A DNA stretch of 30,000 nucleotides, from the NCBI GenBank assembly GCA_036169595.1, contig CM069769.1, forward strand, positions 1,845,001 through 1,875,000, written 5' to 3'. The notes beneath the pieces are model-generated. The model made no database searches. It worked only from the letters and a program-made list of their open reading frames with translations, and was not told where the DNA came from. Both the position numbers and the translations under genes were made by a program. Source of the stretch: Dictyostelium firmibasis (taxonomy: Eukaryota; Evosea; Eumycetozoa; Dictyosteliales; Dictyosteliaceae). The first letter of the stretch is position 1. The number at the start of each line of letters is the position of its first letter. Below are positions 1 to 9,904 of the stretch, piece after piece.

Positions 1-296
1 TAAAAAATAACAATAGTAGTAAATAAGATATTCTTCAGTAAAAATAAAAATAGCAATCAAACGATAGCCACCAACAAACTAATAAAAAATAACCAAAATA
101 ACCCATAACTTAATCAAATCAAATCAAATCAAATCAAATCAAATCAAATCAAATCAAATCAAATCAAATCAAATCAAATCAAATCAAATCAAATCAAATC
201 AAATCAAACCAAATCATATCAAATCAAATCAAATCAAACTATATCATTAAATTAAGTAGCAAATCTAATAACCAAAGAAAAAAAAAAAAAAATTAA
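1..296. other. Upstream region and promoter of the triple-CH RhoGEF gene
   Basis: No open coding frame is visible. The segment is A-rich and contains the pentanucleotide tandem repeat listed separately. A short A-run directly precedes the ATG at 297, as is usual for this genome. An AACCCATAAC motif at about 99-108 resembles the Dictyostelium upstream sequence element (DUSE) of small RNA genes, but no recognisable small RNA follows it. Confidence 0.5.
112..239. repeat. (AAATC)n pentanucleotide tandem repeat
   Basis: About 25 consecutive copies of a 5-base unit (AAATC, equivalently CAAAT). The array is perfect for most of its length and has a few single-base variants near the right end, around 205-239. 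It ends about 58 bases before the RhoGEF start codon, so it lies in the promoter or 5' leader. The period of 5 is unusual here; most other repeats in the window are period 1 or 3. Confidence 0.95.
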
Positions 297-3200
297 ATGT
301 TTTCTAATTTTTTTGGTGGCTCAAAAAGAAATACCATTGCAAGTAGCAATAAAAAAGATAAAGATGAAACGTTATCACCATCATCATCATCCAAATTAAA
401 GAATAGTAGTTCAACATTACCAAAACCAATAACAAACAATCATTTAAATAATAACAATAACAACAACAATGAAAGTGGTAATAATTTTATAACATCACCA
501 TCAGTTTCAAGTCCACTAACGACACCATTATCATCTACACCACCATCACCATTATCAACTAGTAGCAATAGTATCCAATCTAGTATATCTACATCTACAT
601 CACAACTATTCTATGGTGGCCATCAAGGTGTAATTACATCATTACAAATGAAACCATCATGTACAAGTTTAACCGATGATATTGAGAAGAAGAAACAAGC
701 TAAATATGACTCATCATTGGAACAAACCGCAAGAAAATGGGTTTGTGATGTATTGGAGATTCAATTGGAAGAAAGTAAAAGCTTTTATGAACTATTTAAA
801 AACGGTATATTATTATGTAAACTAATTAACAAATTAAGAGTTGGTACTATCAAAAGAATTAATGAAAGTAGTATATCATTCAAACAATTGGAAAATATTG
901 AAAATTACTTAAAAGCATGTATAACATTAGGTTTACAAAGTGTAAATCTTTTCAATTCAATAGATTTATACGAGAATAAAGATATCACATTAGTCATTAC
1001 AAACATTGTTGTATTAGGCAAACATGCTTCAAAAATAGAAGGATATAATGGTATTCATTTAGCTGGCGAAAGAAAAATTATAAAGATTACAACAACTCCT
1101 GTATCTCCATTATTTGGTGGTAATAATAATAATAATAATAATAATAACAATAATAATTTAGGTGGTAATTTATCACCAGTTTCAATAACTAGCGCGGGTG
1201 GTAGTAGTATTAATAACAATAATAGTAATAATCCATTAAATAAATCAAGTAATGGAAAGAAAGCAAAATGGAGAAAATCAGTTAAAATACCAGCTGTATC
1301 ATCATTGAATAGTGATATTAGAACCAAAGAAGCATTTAAATTCTCACCTGAACTTCAAAAGGCAGCACAGGATTGGATTGAAGATATTACCAAAGAAAAG
1401 TTTAAATTACCATCGTTTAGTTCCTCTTTGAAAGATGGTATTCTATTATGTAGAGTTATCAACACTATTATACCAGGTTCAATTTTATATATAAACAATG
1501 GTAATAGTAGTTTTAAAAAGATGGAAAACATTGGAAATTATTTAAAGGGTTGTTTAGTGGTTGGTTTGAAAAAGACCGATCTATTTGATACACCTGATTT
1601 ATTTGAAGAGAAGAATATAAATTTTGTAATAAACAATATACATGTGTTAGCAAATCACGTAACTAAAACATATTCACACTTAAAGTTACCTTCAATTAAA
1701 AAGGATACAAATGGTAATGGTGGTAATAATGGTGGTAATGGAAGTAATGGTAGTGGTGGATCATCAACAAACTCACCATTGAAAATGTATAGTTCAATAA
1801 TTCATAGTAAATTTGGAAATGGTAATAATGGTGTTATAATACCGCCACCAGAGGATTTAAAAGATTTAAAGGATTGGATTAATCATCATTTAAGAGCACA
1901 TCATTCATTACAGATTGGATCTGATATGTCAAATGATTTAAGAAATGGTGTAACATTATTAACATTACTCGAAGAATTGACATTACAAAAGGTTGGTATA
2001 TTTTCACGTGAACCAGTATTACCATGGCATTTTATGCAAAATATTTGTTTACTATTAAATTTCTTAAGAGAGAATTCTGTTCATAACGTTTCCGATATAT
2101 CTCCTCATGATCTGTTCAATGGTGATATTCATTCGCTTTGTATGATCATTCGATTGATTAGAGAGAATTTCGATCGTGATCATCAAATGAAATCAATTCC
2201 AATGGATACTCGTAGACAAAAAGTAATAGAGGAGATCATTTCAACCGAACAAAGCTACGTTAAATCTCTATCAACAGTTTATAATCTACTCATTGTACCC
2301 TTATTAAATTCATTGGATACAGCTTCACCAATCCTTTCAAATGATGAAATCTCTTCGATCTTTGGTAATTGGGAACATCTTTTAAGATCTCATATAAATC
2401 TTTTGAAAGAGTTTAAATTAAAACTTAATTTGCCTCTAAATGATTTAACAATTGATGATTTATCAAATCAAAATCAACACAGTAATAATCCAAATATTTT
2501 CGGTGATAGTATTTTTGATTCAAATATTACAATTGGTGATGTATTTTTAGAAAAAGTTTGTATTTCAATTATTTTTATTACTATCTATCTTTATTTCCTT
2601 TTTTATTTTAAATTTTAAAAATTAATTTTCCAATGATTTTTTTAACTAACTCAACTATTATTACTATAGTGTGAATTTTTAAAAGATAATTATACAAACT
2701 ATATTAATAATTATGATAATTCATATCAAAGAGTTAAAAGATTAAAAAAAGGTAATAGTAATTTTGAAGAATTAGTAAATACATTTGAAATATTTCAAGA
2801 CTCCCACAATGGATTAGATTTATATAGTTATTTAATTATGCCAATTCAAAGAATAGTTAGATATATTCTTTTATTGAAAGAGGTATTAAAGTATACACCA
2901 ACAACTCATCCAGACTATCAAATGATTCAAAATGCAAAAGAAAATATTAAGAGAGTAGCTGATCATGTTAATGAATCAAAAATGGCAGTTGAAAATAAAA
3001 GAAAAATTTCCTCAATTCAAGATTCAATTCAAAATATACCATTTGTAAGTTTTTTTTTTGTCTTTAATTTTAAAATAATTTTTAATTTTACTAATACCTT
3101 TCCTAAAAAAAAAAAAAAAAAAGAATCTAATGGAAAAAGAAAGAACTTATATTAGAGAGGGTTTCTTAGAGATTGAAGATACATTTAAAAAAGATAGCTA

Positions 3201-4047
3201 TTTCTTTTTATTTAGTGACTTGTTATTATTTGTAAAATATAAACCATGTGAAGAAACTGGCAAAGAATTTAAATATAAAGAAGTTTTCTATTTAGATCAA
3301 GTCGTTGATGTATCTGATATTTTAAGTGATGATGAAGGTGAAGGTTGTGTTGATGATGAGAATGAGTATGGTGGCTGTGGTAGTGTAGAGGGAGGCACAG
3401 ATGATGATCAAGAAGATCATACACTAAGAAGATCATGTAATAGTAGTAATAATAACAATAATAGCAGTAGTAATAAAAGTAATACAGTTTACTCATTTGA
3501 AATTGAAACTTGTGAATTTAGTTTGGTTCTATTAGCAGAGAGTCATACTGAAAAAATTGAATGGATGGAAGATCTTAGATCATGTCTTCAACATCAATTA
3601 ATTAAAGAAGAAGATCAATTATCATCTCTATCTTTATCTGATAATGATGATGATGTTCAAAGTAGTTTAAATAGTATAAATAGTCCATTATTATTATTAA
3701 ATAATAATAATTATAATAATAATAATGAAGACAATAGTTGTAACAATAGTAGTAATACCAATATTAATAATAGTATTGATAATAATAATGATAATAATAG
3801 TGATAGTGAAAATAAAATTAATATTGAAGAAAATGAAAATAGTAGTGGTGGTGATGATGAAAATAAAACATCAAATAGACGTAGTGTTTCATTTAAAACC
3901 CATAAAAGATTAGAATCAGATGAAACAATCTCTGATACTGAATCAGATGACTATGAATTGGCTTGTGGTAGATTTAAGAAATCACAACCTCCAGGTCCCT
4001 CAAGAAAAATTACATTTTCTGATAATATAAAAACTATCGATAATTAG
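297..4047 (+). CDS. trix: RhoGEF with three calponin-homology domains plus DH-PH module (Trix)
   Basis: Three exons give about 1185 aa: 297-2555, 2670-3044 and 3124-4047. Both introns (2556-2669, 3045-3123) are phase 0 with GT...AG ends, and the DH domain reads unbroken across them. An Asn/Ser-rich head is followed by three CH domains at about residues 140-248, 352-457 and 520-625. A DH (RhoGEF) domain starts near residue 640 and ends near 880, with the typical helix MPIQRIVRYILLLKEVLKY. A PH domain begins at YIREGFLEIEDTF and ends near WMEDLRSCLQ. By family knowledge the DH-PH module loads GTP onto Rac/Rho GTPases and CH domains bind F-actin. The order CH-CH-CH-DH-PH matches Trix, the Dictyostelium 'triple CH-domain array exchange factor', known for F-actin binding and a role in the endocytic pathway. 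The name is from memory. The PH domain is split by an acidic Asn-rich insert, and the C-terminal tail is Asn/Asp-rich. Confidence 0.93.
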
Positions 4048-4541
4048 TAAATAGTAACAATTTAAAGAAAAAAATATAAAAAATAGAAACAAAAAAATAA
4101 AAATAAAAATAAAAAATATATATATGTTGTAAAATAAAAAAAAGGTTTTTCCCAAAAATATTCTCCACCGATTTGTATTTTCTATATTTCATTGTAATGG
4201 GTGAAAAAGCAAAGTATAGAGGACAAACAGGTAGACCAATTTTACCGATACCATAGGAAAGAATCGTACCTGATTTTCTTTATATGGTCAGGTGATAATA
4301 AAACAAAAATTTTTTAACTTAATTTGTATAGAACAAAATTTATTTCATGAAATAATAATAAAATTTATTTAATTTTTTAATTTTACACTCAACAACTAAA
4401 AATAAAAAAATCCTATCAAAATAAAAAAATGCAAAAAAAAAAAATTAAAAAATAAAAAAAAAAATTTATAAAAAAATAAAAGAAAATTGTTAGTTGCATT
4501 ATTATTAATACTCTTTAGTTCTACCCCCATCTAATCACCAA
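4048..4541. other. Intergenic A/T-rich spacer with one more complex patch
   Basis: This spacer lies between the RhoGEF stop and the OsmC-type start, both on the plus strand. Most of it is A/T-rich with long A-runs. The exception is about 4160-4305, where base composition and codon-like structure differ; that patch is listed separately as a possible coding relic. The last 40 bases before 4542 are less A-rich and probably hold the transcription start region of the next gene. Confidence 0.6.
4197..4296 (+). pseudogene. Possible coding relic of unknown family
   Basis: A short island with balanced base composition in otherwise A/T-rich spacer. It opens with ATG and reads MGEKAKYRGQTGRPILPIP, and coding-like sequence continues beyond the short open frame (ERIVPDFLYMV). 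The PILPIP...RIVPDFLYM pattern recalls protein segments near the catalytic part of some transposon-encoded proteins, but I cannot name a family. It looks broken and much too short to be functional. It could instead be a chance non-repetitive patch in a 3' flank. Confidence 0.25.
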
Positions 4542-5123
4542 ATGAGTGTCAGTAATAAAATTTTAGGATCAGCAAAATCAATTTGGGGAAAAGGTGGATT
4601 TTTTAATGGATCAGGTATAGTAACGAGTACCTCATCAAAAGCACTCAATGCAAAGTTAGAAACACCTGCATCTGCCAAAAACTTTATATTAAATTCTCCA
4701 AATAAATTTGTTGATAATGAAAACTATACAAATCCAGAAGGTATGTGAATATTAGTAGTTTCAAATGAAATCTAAATACTCAAATTTTTTTTTTTTTTTT
4801 TTTATTTTTTTTTTTTTTCTTTAGATCTATTATGTGCTTCACATACAGCATGTTTAGTTATAACATTTTCAAGTATTTTAGGTAAATATAAATACGAAGC
4901 AACACACATTGAAGCTGATGCAAAATGTACAATGGAAATAAGACCAAGTGGATTTATCGTTACAAATATGGATTTACATTTAAATGCAATAATTCCAAAT
5001 ATAGAGATAAAAAAATTTGAAGAATTGGCATTAATGGCCAAAGAAGCATGTCCAATTTCAAAATTGATGAGTGGAAATGTTAATATTTCATTGAAATCAA
5101 CTTTAAATAAAACAGATTGTTGA
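4542..5123 (+). CDS. OsmC/Ohr-family hydroperoxide peroxidase
   Basis: Two exons, 4542-4740 and 4825-5123, give 165 aa. The intron 4741-4824 has a GTATGT donor and TTTAG acceptor after a T-rich tract, in phase 1. The joined reading follows the E. coli OsmC layout closely. It has a WGKGGFFNGSGIVTSTSS start like the OsmC W-G-x-G-K-G-T-V-S-T-E-S region, then NPEGDLLCASHTACLV (OsmC NPEELIGAAHAACF), and near the end ACPISKLMSGNVNISL (OsmC CPVS). The two conserved cysteines, C76 and C142, are present. By family knowledge these form the thiol redox centre that reduces organic hydroperoxides, usually in a homodimer. No signal peptide is obvious, so a cytosolic location is likely. Length is close to the usual 140-145 aa plus a short N-terminal extension. 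The identification is firm; the physiological substrate is unknown. Confidence 0.93.
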
Positions 5124-5391
5124 TTAAATAAAAATCTAAAGAAACAAAATAAAAAATTTTAAATCCAAGTTATTGAACCCAATCTTTATAAATAATAAAA
5201 CCTTTATTTTTTTATAAATTTCTATCAAATTTGATAATTTAAATTATTTTCTTTTTTTTATTTTCTTTTTATTTGTTATTTTTTTTTTTTTTTTTTTAAA
5301 AAAATATCTCTATATCTATCCCTTTCTTTTTTACCAATATATTATGTATTATTACTATTATTTAGTTATTTTTGTATTTTATATTTTATAT

Positions 5392-6245
5392 TTATTTACA
5401 ACATGATTTAGAATTATCAGATTTATCATCATTTGTTTTTGTAAGTTCTAATGTATCTTCTTCAGGTTTTGGAGGATGATTAGTTTTTGCAACCTCTAGA
5501 ATTTCTTTTGTTAAAAAATGCATAGCCTCATTAATGTTTGTATCACTTGAAGCAGATGTCGCAAACCAACCAATGAAATTATTCTCTTTACAAAATCTAT
5601 CCAACATATCACTATCGACGTAGGACGTTGATAAATCACTTTTATTTGCTAATAATAAAACTGGTATTGGTTCTTGATTTGCTAATACAACTTTACTATT
5701 AACATCCTCTCTCCATTTAGTTACTGCATCAAATGTTGATGGTCTTGATAAATCAAAAACTATAATTGCTGCAATTGCATATCTATAATACACTCTAGTC
5801 ATTGTTCCAAATCTATAATGATCAAGTTAAAATATAAAAAAATAATTAGTATATATATATATATATATATATATATACCAATAATTGAAATTCATTCAAT
5901 AATAGCAAACCTTTCATGACCAGCAATATCCCAAAGTTGTAAACTAACAATCTTATTTTTCTCCCATTCTATGTCTTTAACTGAGAAATCCACACCAATT
6001 GTCAATTTATAATTTGGTGAGAAAATACCAGTACAATATCGTTTTATAATTGAAGATTTACCAACTGCATAATCACCAATTAAAAGCACCTTATATAAAT
6101 GTTTTTCAACATCCGCGTCATCTATTTCATTATTACTGTTATTATTATTTTTATTATTTGATATTATATTAGTTGTATTTGTATTGTCTGAAAAATCTGG
6201 ATCTGTATCAAATTCCTTTGCAAATATATCACCACCTTTATTCAT
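5392..6245 (-). CDS. Rab32-type small GTPase with His at the catalytic Gln position
   Basis: Two exons on the minus strand, 6245-5911 and 5812-5392, give 251 aa. The intron 5813-5910 contains a (TA)n run and splits the codon in ER|F of switch II. An Asn/Asp-rich N-terminal extension of about 50 residues precedes the GTPase fold. Motifs: P-loop GDYAVGKS (57-64), switch I LTIGVDF, G3 WDIAGHERFGTMTRVYYR, G4 ANKSDL and G5 TSASSD, ending in a Cys-Cys prenylation-type tail SCCK. The segment FGTMTRVYY and the following FDLSRPSTFDAVTKW match Rab32/38, a subfamily acting on lysosome-related, melanosome or contractile-vacuole-type membranes. Dictyostelium has several Rab32 paralogues and I cannot tell which this is. 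Residue 110 of the WDxAGQ motif is His (codon CAT) rather than Gln, which should lower intrinsic GTP hydrolysis. Confidence 0.93.
5852..5877. repeat. (TA)n microsatellite in the Rab32-type intron
   Basis: About 13 TA dinucleotides in a row inside the single intron of the Rab32-type gene. No function is evident. Confidence 0.9.
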
Positions 6246-6937
6246 TTTATATTTTTGTTTTTCTTTTTATTATTTCTTTTTTTTTTTTTTTTCAAAATTT
6301 TTTTTTTTTATAATAAAAAAAAAAAAAAATTTAGATTTAATTGAGTATTATTGTTGTTATAAACAATTTATTAATATACATGAAAAATGAAAAACTTTAT
6401 TGATTTATTTTATTTTATCTATTTTTAAAATGAATAAGTTTTTTTTTTTTTTTTTTTTTTTCGTTGTTGTGTGGTTATGCAAAAAAAAAAAAATAATAAA
6501 AAATTAAAAAAAAAAAAAAAAAAAAAAGATTTTTGAAAAAGGTGTTTGAATTTTCTTTTGACGATGATTCTCGATTTTTTAAGTATTATTATCAATTCGA
6601 TTCACATTTTAGGTAATAAATTCAATGGGGATTAATTTAAAAAAATAAAATTTATAAATAAAATAAATCAAAATATTAAATAATGAAAAAAAAATAAAAT
6701 AAAAAAAAAAAAAAAAAAAAATTAGGATTAATATTAAAACTTAAATGATGAATAATATCATTATTTTGAGGAAAAAAAAAAATCACAAAAGAAAATTTTA
6801 TTTTTTTTAATTTTATTTTTTTTAATTTTTTTTTTTTTTTTCACTGTTTCACACCCATTTTTTTTAAAAAATTTTTTGTGATTTTCTTTTTTTTTTTTTT
6901 GTCGGTTTGAACAATCATCATCAAAACAAAAAAAAAA
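6246..6937. other. Divergent promoter region between the Rab32-type and sterol isomerase genes
   Basis: The two neighbouring genes are transcribed away from this 692-base spacer, so it should hold both promoters. It is dominated by poly-A and poly-T runs, for example 6439-6461, 6509-6527 and 6702-6720. One patch, about 6535-6630, is less repetitive but contains no open frame of useful length, tRNA-like boxes or recognisable small RNA motif. Confidence 0.6.
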
Positions 6938-7597
6938 ATGGAAATTTATGCATTTGTACCATTAGCAGTATTAACAGCATTATGTGTTGTTTTTTCACTC
7001 TTTGTTAAGAGAGAAAAACTCGTTGTATTCTGGTTATTATGGTCAGGATTGATTCATATTATTTTGGAAGGTTCATATGGTTTCTTTGCAAATGAAGTAA
7101 CCAAAGCATCAACTGTTTCATTCACTGAGAAGATGTTAGAGTTAGTTCCATTAGAGAATGCATGGAATCCACATTGGTACGCTCAATTATATTCACAATA
7201 TGCCAAATACGATTCACGTTATGCTATTCAAGATCCAATGGTAGTATTCTTTTGTTTCATGGAATTAGTACAAGGTGTAGCTTGTTTCCTTTTAGTTGCC
7301 TGTGTTATCACTCAAGCTAGAGTTCGTCATGCTCTCCAAATCTTTTTATGTTCCATCCAAGGTTTAGGTACCGTTTTCTACTTTATCACTCCATACATCT
7401 ATGGTTTATGGTCTGAACAAATCTCCTCTGATCCATTTGAACTCTGGGTTTACGTCGTTGGTCTCAATGGTCTTTGGTTATTAATTCCAATCATTTTAAC
7501 TATTCAATCTTTCATTGCAATTAACAAACAATTCTCTATTGTTGAATCCACTACTAAAGATGCTAAATTCATCTCAAGAAAACCAAAAACTGCTTAA
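6938..7597 (+). CDS. EBP-type sterol delta8-delta7 isomerase
   Basis: A single exon of 219 aa starts at the first ATG after an A-run. The protein belongs to the EXPERA/emopamil-binding family. It has four or five hydrophobic segments (about residues 5-23, 29-50, 102-125, 131-152 and 170-192) and the charged residues expected in the sterol pocket: His40 and Glu44 in GLIHIILEG, the [20 protein letters not shown] loop, Glu in CFMELVQG, and Asn-Trp in [10 protein letters not shown]. These match His76, Glu80, Glu122, Asn193 and Trp196 of human EBP in order and type. By family knowledge the enzyme sits in the ER membrane and moves the C8 double bond to C7 during sterol synthesis, here presumably towards the dictyosterol-type end product. 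Length agrees with plant and animal homologues (about 220-230 aa). Confidence 0.92.
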   Translation: MEIYAFVPLAVLTALCVVFSLFVKREKLVVFWLLWSGLIHIILEGSYGFFANEVTKASTVSFTEKMLELVPLENAWNPHWYAQLYSQYAKYDSRYAIQDPMVVFFCFMELVQGVACFLLVACVITQARVRHALQIFLCSIQGLGTVFYFITPYIYGLWSEQISSDPFELWVYVVGLNGLWLLIPIILTIQSFIAINKQFSIVESTTKDAKFISRKPKTA

Positions 7598-7799
7598 AAA
7601 AAAAAATTAATAATTTAATATTACATTTTAAAAAAAAAAAAAACTAGGTGTAATATAATCTTGGCAAGATTTTTGAGTCAAAAAAAAAAAAATTAAAATA
7701 ATAATAATAATAAATTAATTATTTCAATTTAAAAATTAAATAGAATTTTTTTTATTTTTAATTTTTTTTAATTTTTTTTTTTTATTTATTAATTGTTAT

Positions 7800-9248
7800 T
7801 TAATCATCTTCATCAGATAATTTATTTGATCTTTTTAATTTTTTATTTGAAAATGGAGCTTTTTCTTCTTGTAATAAATCATTTATAATGATTTCTTTTG
7901 CATCCAATTCCTTTGAGGTTTGAGGTCTCTTTTTGTAATTGATGGATTCAGGACGACCAATTTTAGTTCTAACTAAAACTTTATCATCTTTTGATTTAAT
8001 TTTCTTTAAGTTGACACGATTCTTTAGAGGATTATAATAGACAGCATCATTTTTAACAATGAAAAAGTAATTTTGAGAGTTTGCATCAGAGATGATATCA
8101 GAGGTGAGTACTTTTTGCATTGTATATTGTGAATCATCGATCTCATAGTTATTGTTATTGTTTATATCGTCGTTCTCCTTTAGATCGGGTGTGATAAAAT
8201 AAACGAATTTATCAGTAATACCTTTGACAATTGCTTTGTTTCTAATTTCATTGTGACGTGCAGCATACTCTTGTACCTTATCTGAACGTAAGTCCCTGGG
8301 TAAATAGTGATCCAATGGGTCACTATCAAAAGTTACCTCTGTGAAAGAGTTTGCCCATAAATCGAAATCTGGGAAAACCTGTAAAACACTCACTGGTTTG
8401 AGTGATGGATTGGTTGGGTGAACGAATTGGTGATCCGATGAACAGATATCAAAGGTATTCTCAACCAATACACTATCAATCAACTGATCTTGAATCAATG
8501 ACAATTGTTTGTTATTTGGGGAATTTAATTCACCACTTGTACTAATACGCTTAACGGGTCTACCAAATGTATTCTCATCACTCTTTGAGAGATATTCTGT
8601 TCTTCTAAGCCAACCAACGTTTGGTCTAATCTCTGATTTCTTTTTAAATATTGTAGATGAGTTTTTCTCCTCCAAATCTTGTTGAGATAATGGTTTCAAG
8701 AGTGGTTCATCACCAGGTGGCACTTGAATTGGTGACTTTGGTGTGTTGTAAATTGATGGATCAATCAAATCGATTGGTATACCCAATTGTGGTTCTGTAA
8801 GTAGTGGATGTTTATATTGACGTTCTAATGATGTGGTTTTATATTGTGTAAATCTTTGAAAATCTGATGGTAACTTTAAAAACTTTGGCTCAAATGGTAT
8901 CTCTGGTAATGAATTTTGAAATTTTAATTTACATTGAAATTCAGATATTTTACTATTAATTGGATCTTTATTTATATTGTTATTGCTACTGCTATTGCTA
9001 CTATTTGCATTACTTTGTGATGAAGAGTGTATATCTTTTTTATGATGGTGATGGTGGTGATGATTATGATTATGATTATGTGATTTATTTGTTTGTTGTG
9101 ATGAAGATGATGAAGATGATGGTGGTGGTGGTGGTCTTATACCAGCCGTATTATTATTATATACAGCTGTTCCTCCTATATTTCCATTTCCGCTATTTAT
9201 TTGTTGTGCTGTTGTTGCATTATTTGACGATGAAGTTGTTGTATTCAT
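7800..9248 (-). CDS. paf1: Paf1, RNA polymerase II-associated factor 1
   Basis: A single exon of 482 aa on the minus strand, with the ATG at 9248. A low-complexity head (Asn, Ser, poly-Pro, and a His/Asn run at about residues 57-69) precedes the conserved Paf1 core. The core opens with CKLKFQNSLPEIPFEPKFL and continues with RFTQYKTTSLERQYKHPLL, TEPQLGIPIDLIDPSIY and VGWLRRTEYLS, each matching human PAF1 (CRVKYCNSLPDIPFDPKF, RFVQYKATSLEKQHKHDLL, TEPDLGVTIDLINP, WMRKTEY). The middle holds the conserved HP.NP...SVLQVFPDFDLW region, and the tail is charged (Lys/Asp/Glu). By family knowledge Paf1 is a core subunit of the nuclear Paf1 complex, which travels with elongating RNA polymerase II and promotes H2B ubiquitylation and H3K4/K36 methylation. 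The head is longer and more repetitive than in animals, as is usual for Dictyostelium. Confidence 0.95.
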   Translation of the reverse strand: MNTTTSSSNNATTAQQINSGNGNIGGTAVYNNNTAGIRPPPPPSSSSSSSQQTNKSHNHNHNHHHHHHHKKDIHSSSQSNANSSNSSSNNNINKDPINSKISEFQCKLKFQNSLPEIPFEPKFLKLPSDFQRFTQYKTTSLERQYKHPLLTEPQLGIPIDLIDPSIYNTPKSPIQVPPGDEPLLKPLSQQDLEEKNSSTIFKKKSEIRPNVGWLRRTEYLSKSDENTFGRPVKRISTSGELNSPNNKQLSLIQDQLIDSVLVENTFDICSSDHQFVHPTNPSLKPVSVLQVFPDFDLWANSFTEVTFDSDPLDHYLPRDLRSDKVQEYAARHNEIRNKAIVKGITDKFVYFITPDLKENDDINNNNNYEIDDSQYTMQKVLTSDIISDANSQNYFFIVKNDAVYYNPLKNRVNLKKIKSKDDKVLVRTKIGRPESINYKKRPQTSKELDAKEIIINDLLQEEKAPFSNKKLKRSNKLSDEDD

Positions 9249-9458
9249 ATTATTTTTTTTTATTTATTTGTTTTTATTTTTCGATTTTTTTTTTTTTGTC
9301 CTATATACATATATTCTTTTTATTTATTATTTTATTACTATTACTACAATCCTATATATATAAATAAATAAAAAAACAAATAAATAAAATAATATGAAAA
9401 TTCCCCAAAAAAAAAAAAAAAAAAAAAAAAAATGAAAATAAAAAAAATTATTGAAAAT

Positions 9459-9495
<37 letters not shown>

Positions 9496-9904
9496 TTTTT
9501 TTAATTTATTATTATTATTTTTACTTCTTTTGTATATTTGTTTTTTTTTTATTATTTTTTATATAGTTGCCTACTAAAATAGTTAAAAAATGAAAAACAT
9601 ACCTAATTAATAATTATCATAAATCGATTGGCTGACTTATTATAATAAAAATAATAATTTTTCTATATTAATTTTTTTTTATTTTTTTTTTTTTCTAATA
9701 ACTCAATTTTTTTTTTTTTTTTTAAAAGATAATCAATTAAATGAACCAAAAAAATAAACAATTAAATTTTTTTTTTTTTTTTTTTTTTTAAAAAAAATGA
9801 AATAATAATTAATTATATCATATATTTAATTTTATTTTTATTTAAAACATAAAATAAAAATAATTTTTTTTTTTTTTATCTTATTTTCTATTTTTCTATT
9901 TTAA
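9249..9904. other. Intergenic spacer between paf1 and the P5C reductase gene
   Basis: It lies 5' of paf1 and 3' of the next minus-strand gene, so it should hold the paf1 promoter and the reductase 3' end. Long poly-A runs occur at about 9405-9432 and 9460-9489, with poly-T runs at 9709-9723 and 9766-9789. The only less repetitive stretch is about 9565-9665, which has no coding or RNA signal I can recognise. Confidence 0.6.

Noticed and set aside
6535-6630. Possible C/D-box snoRNA in the divergent spacer (GACGATGATTC)
   Set aside because: The C-box-like word is imperfect and no CTGA D box with a terminal stem lies at a suitable distance.
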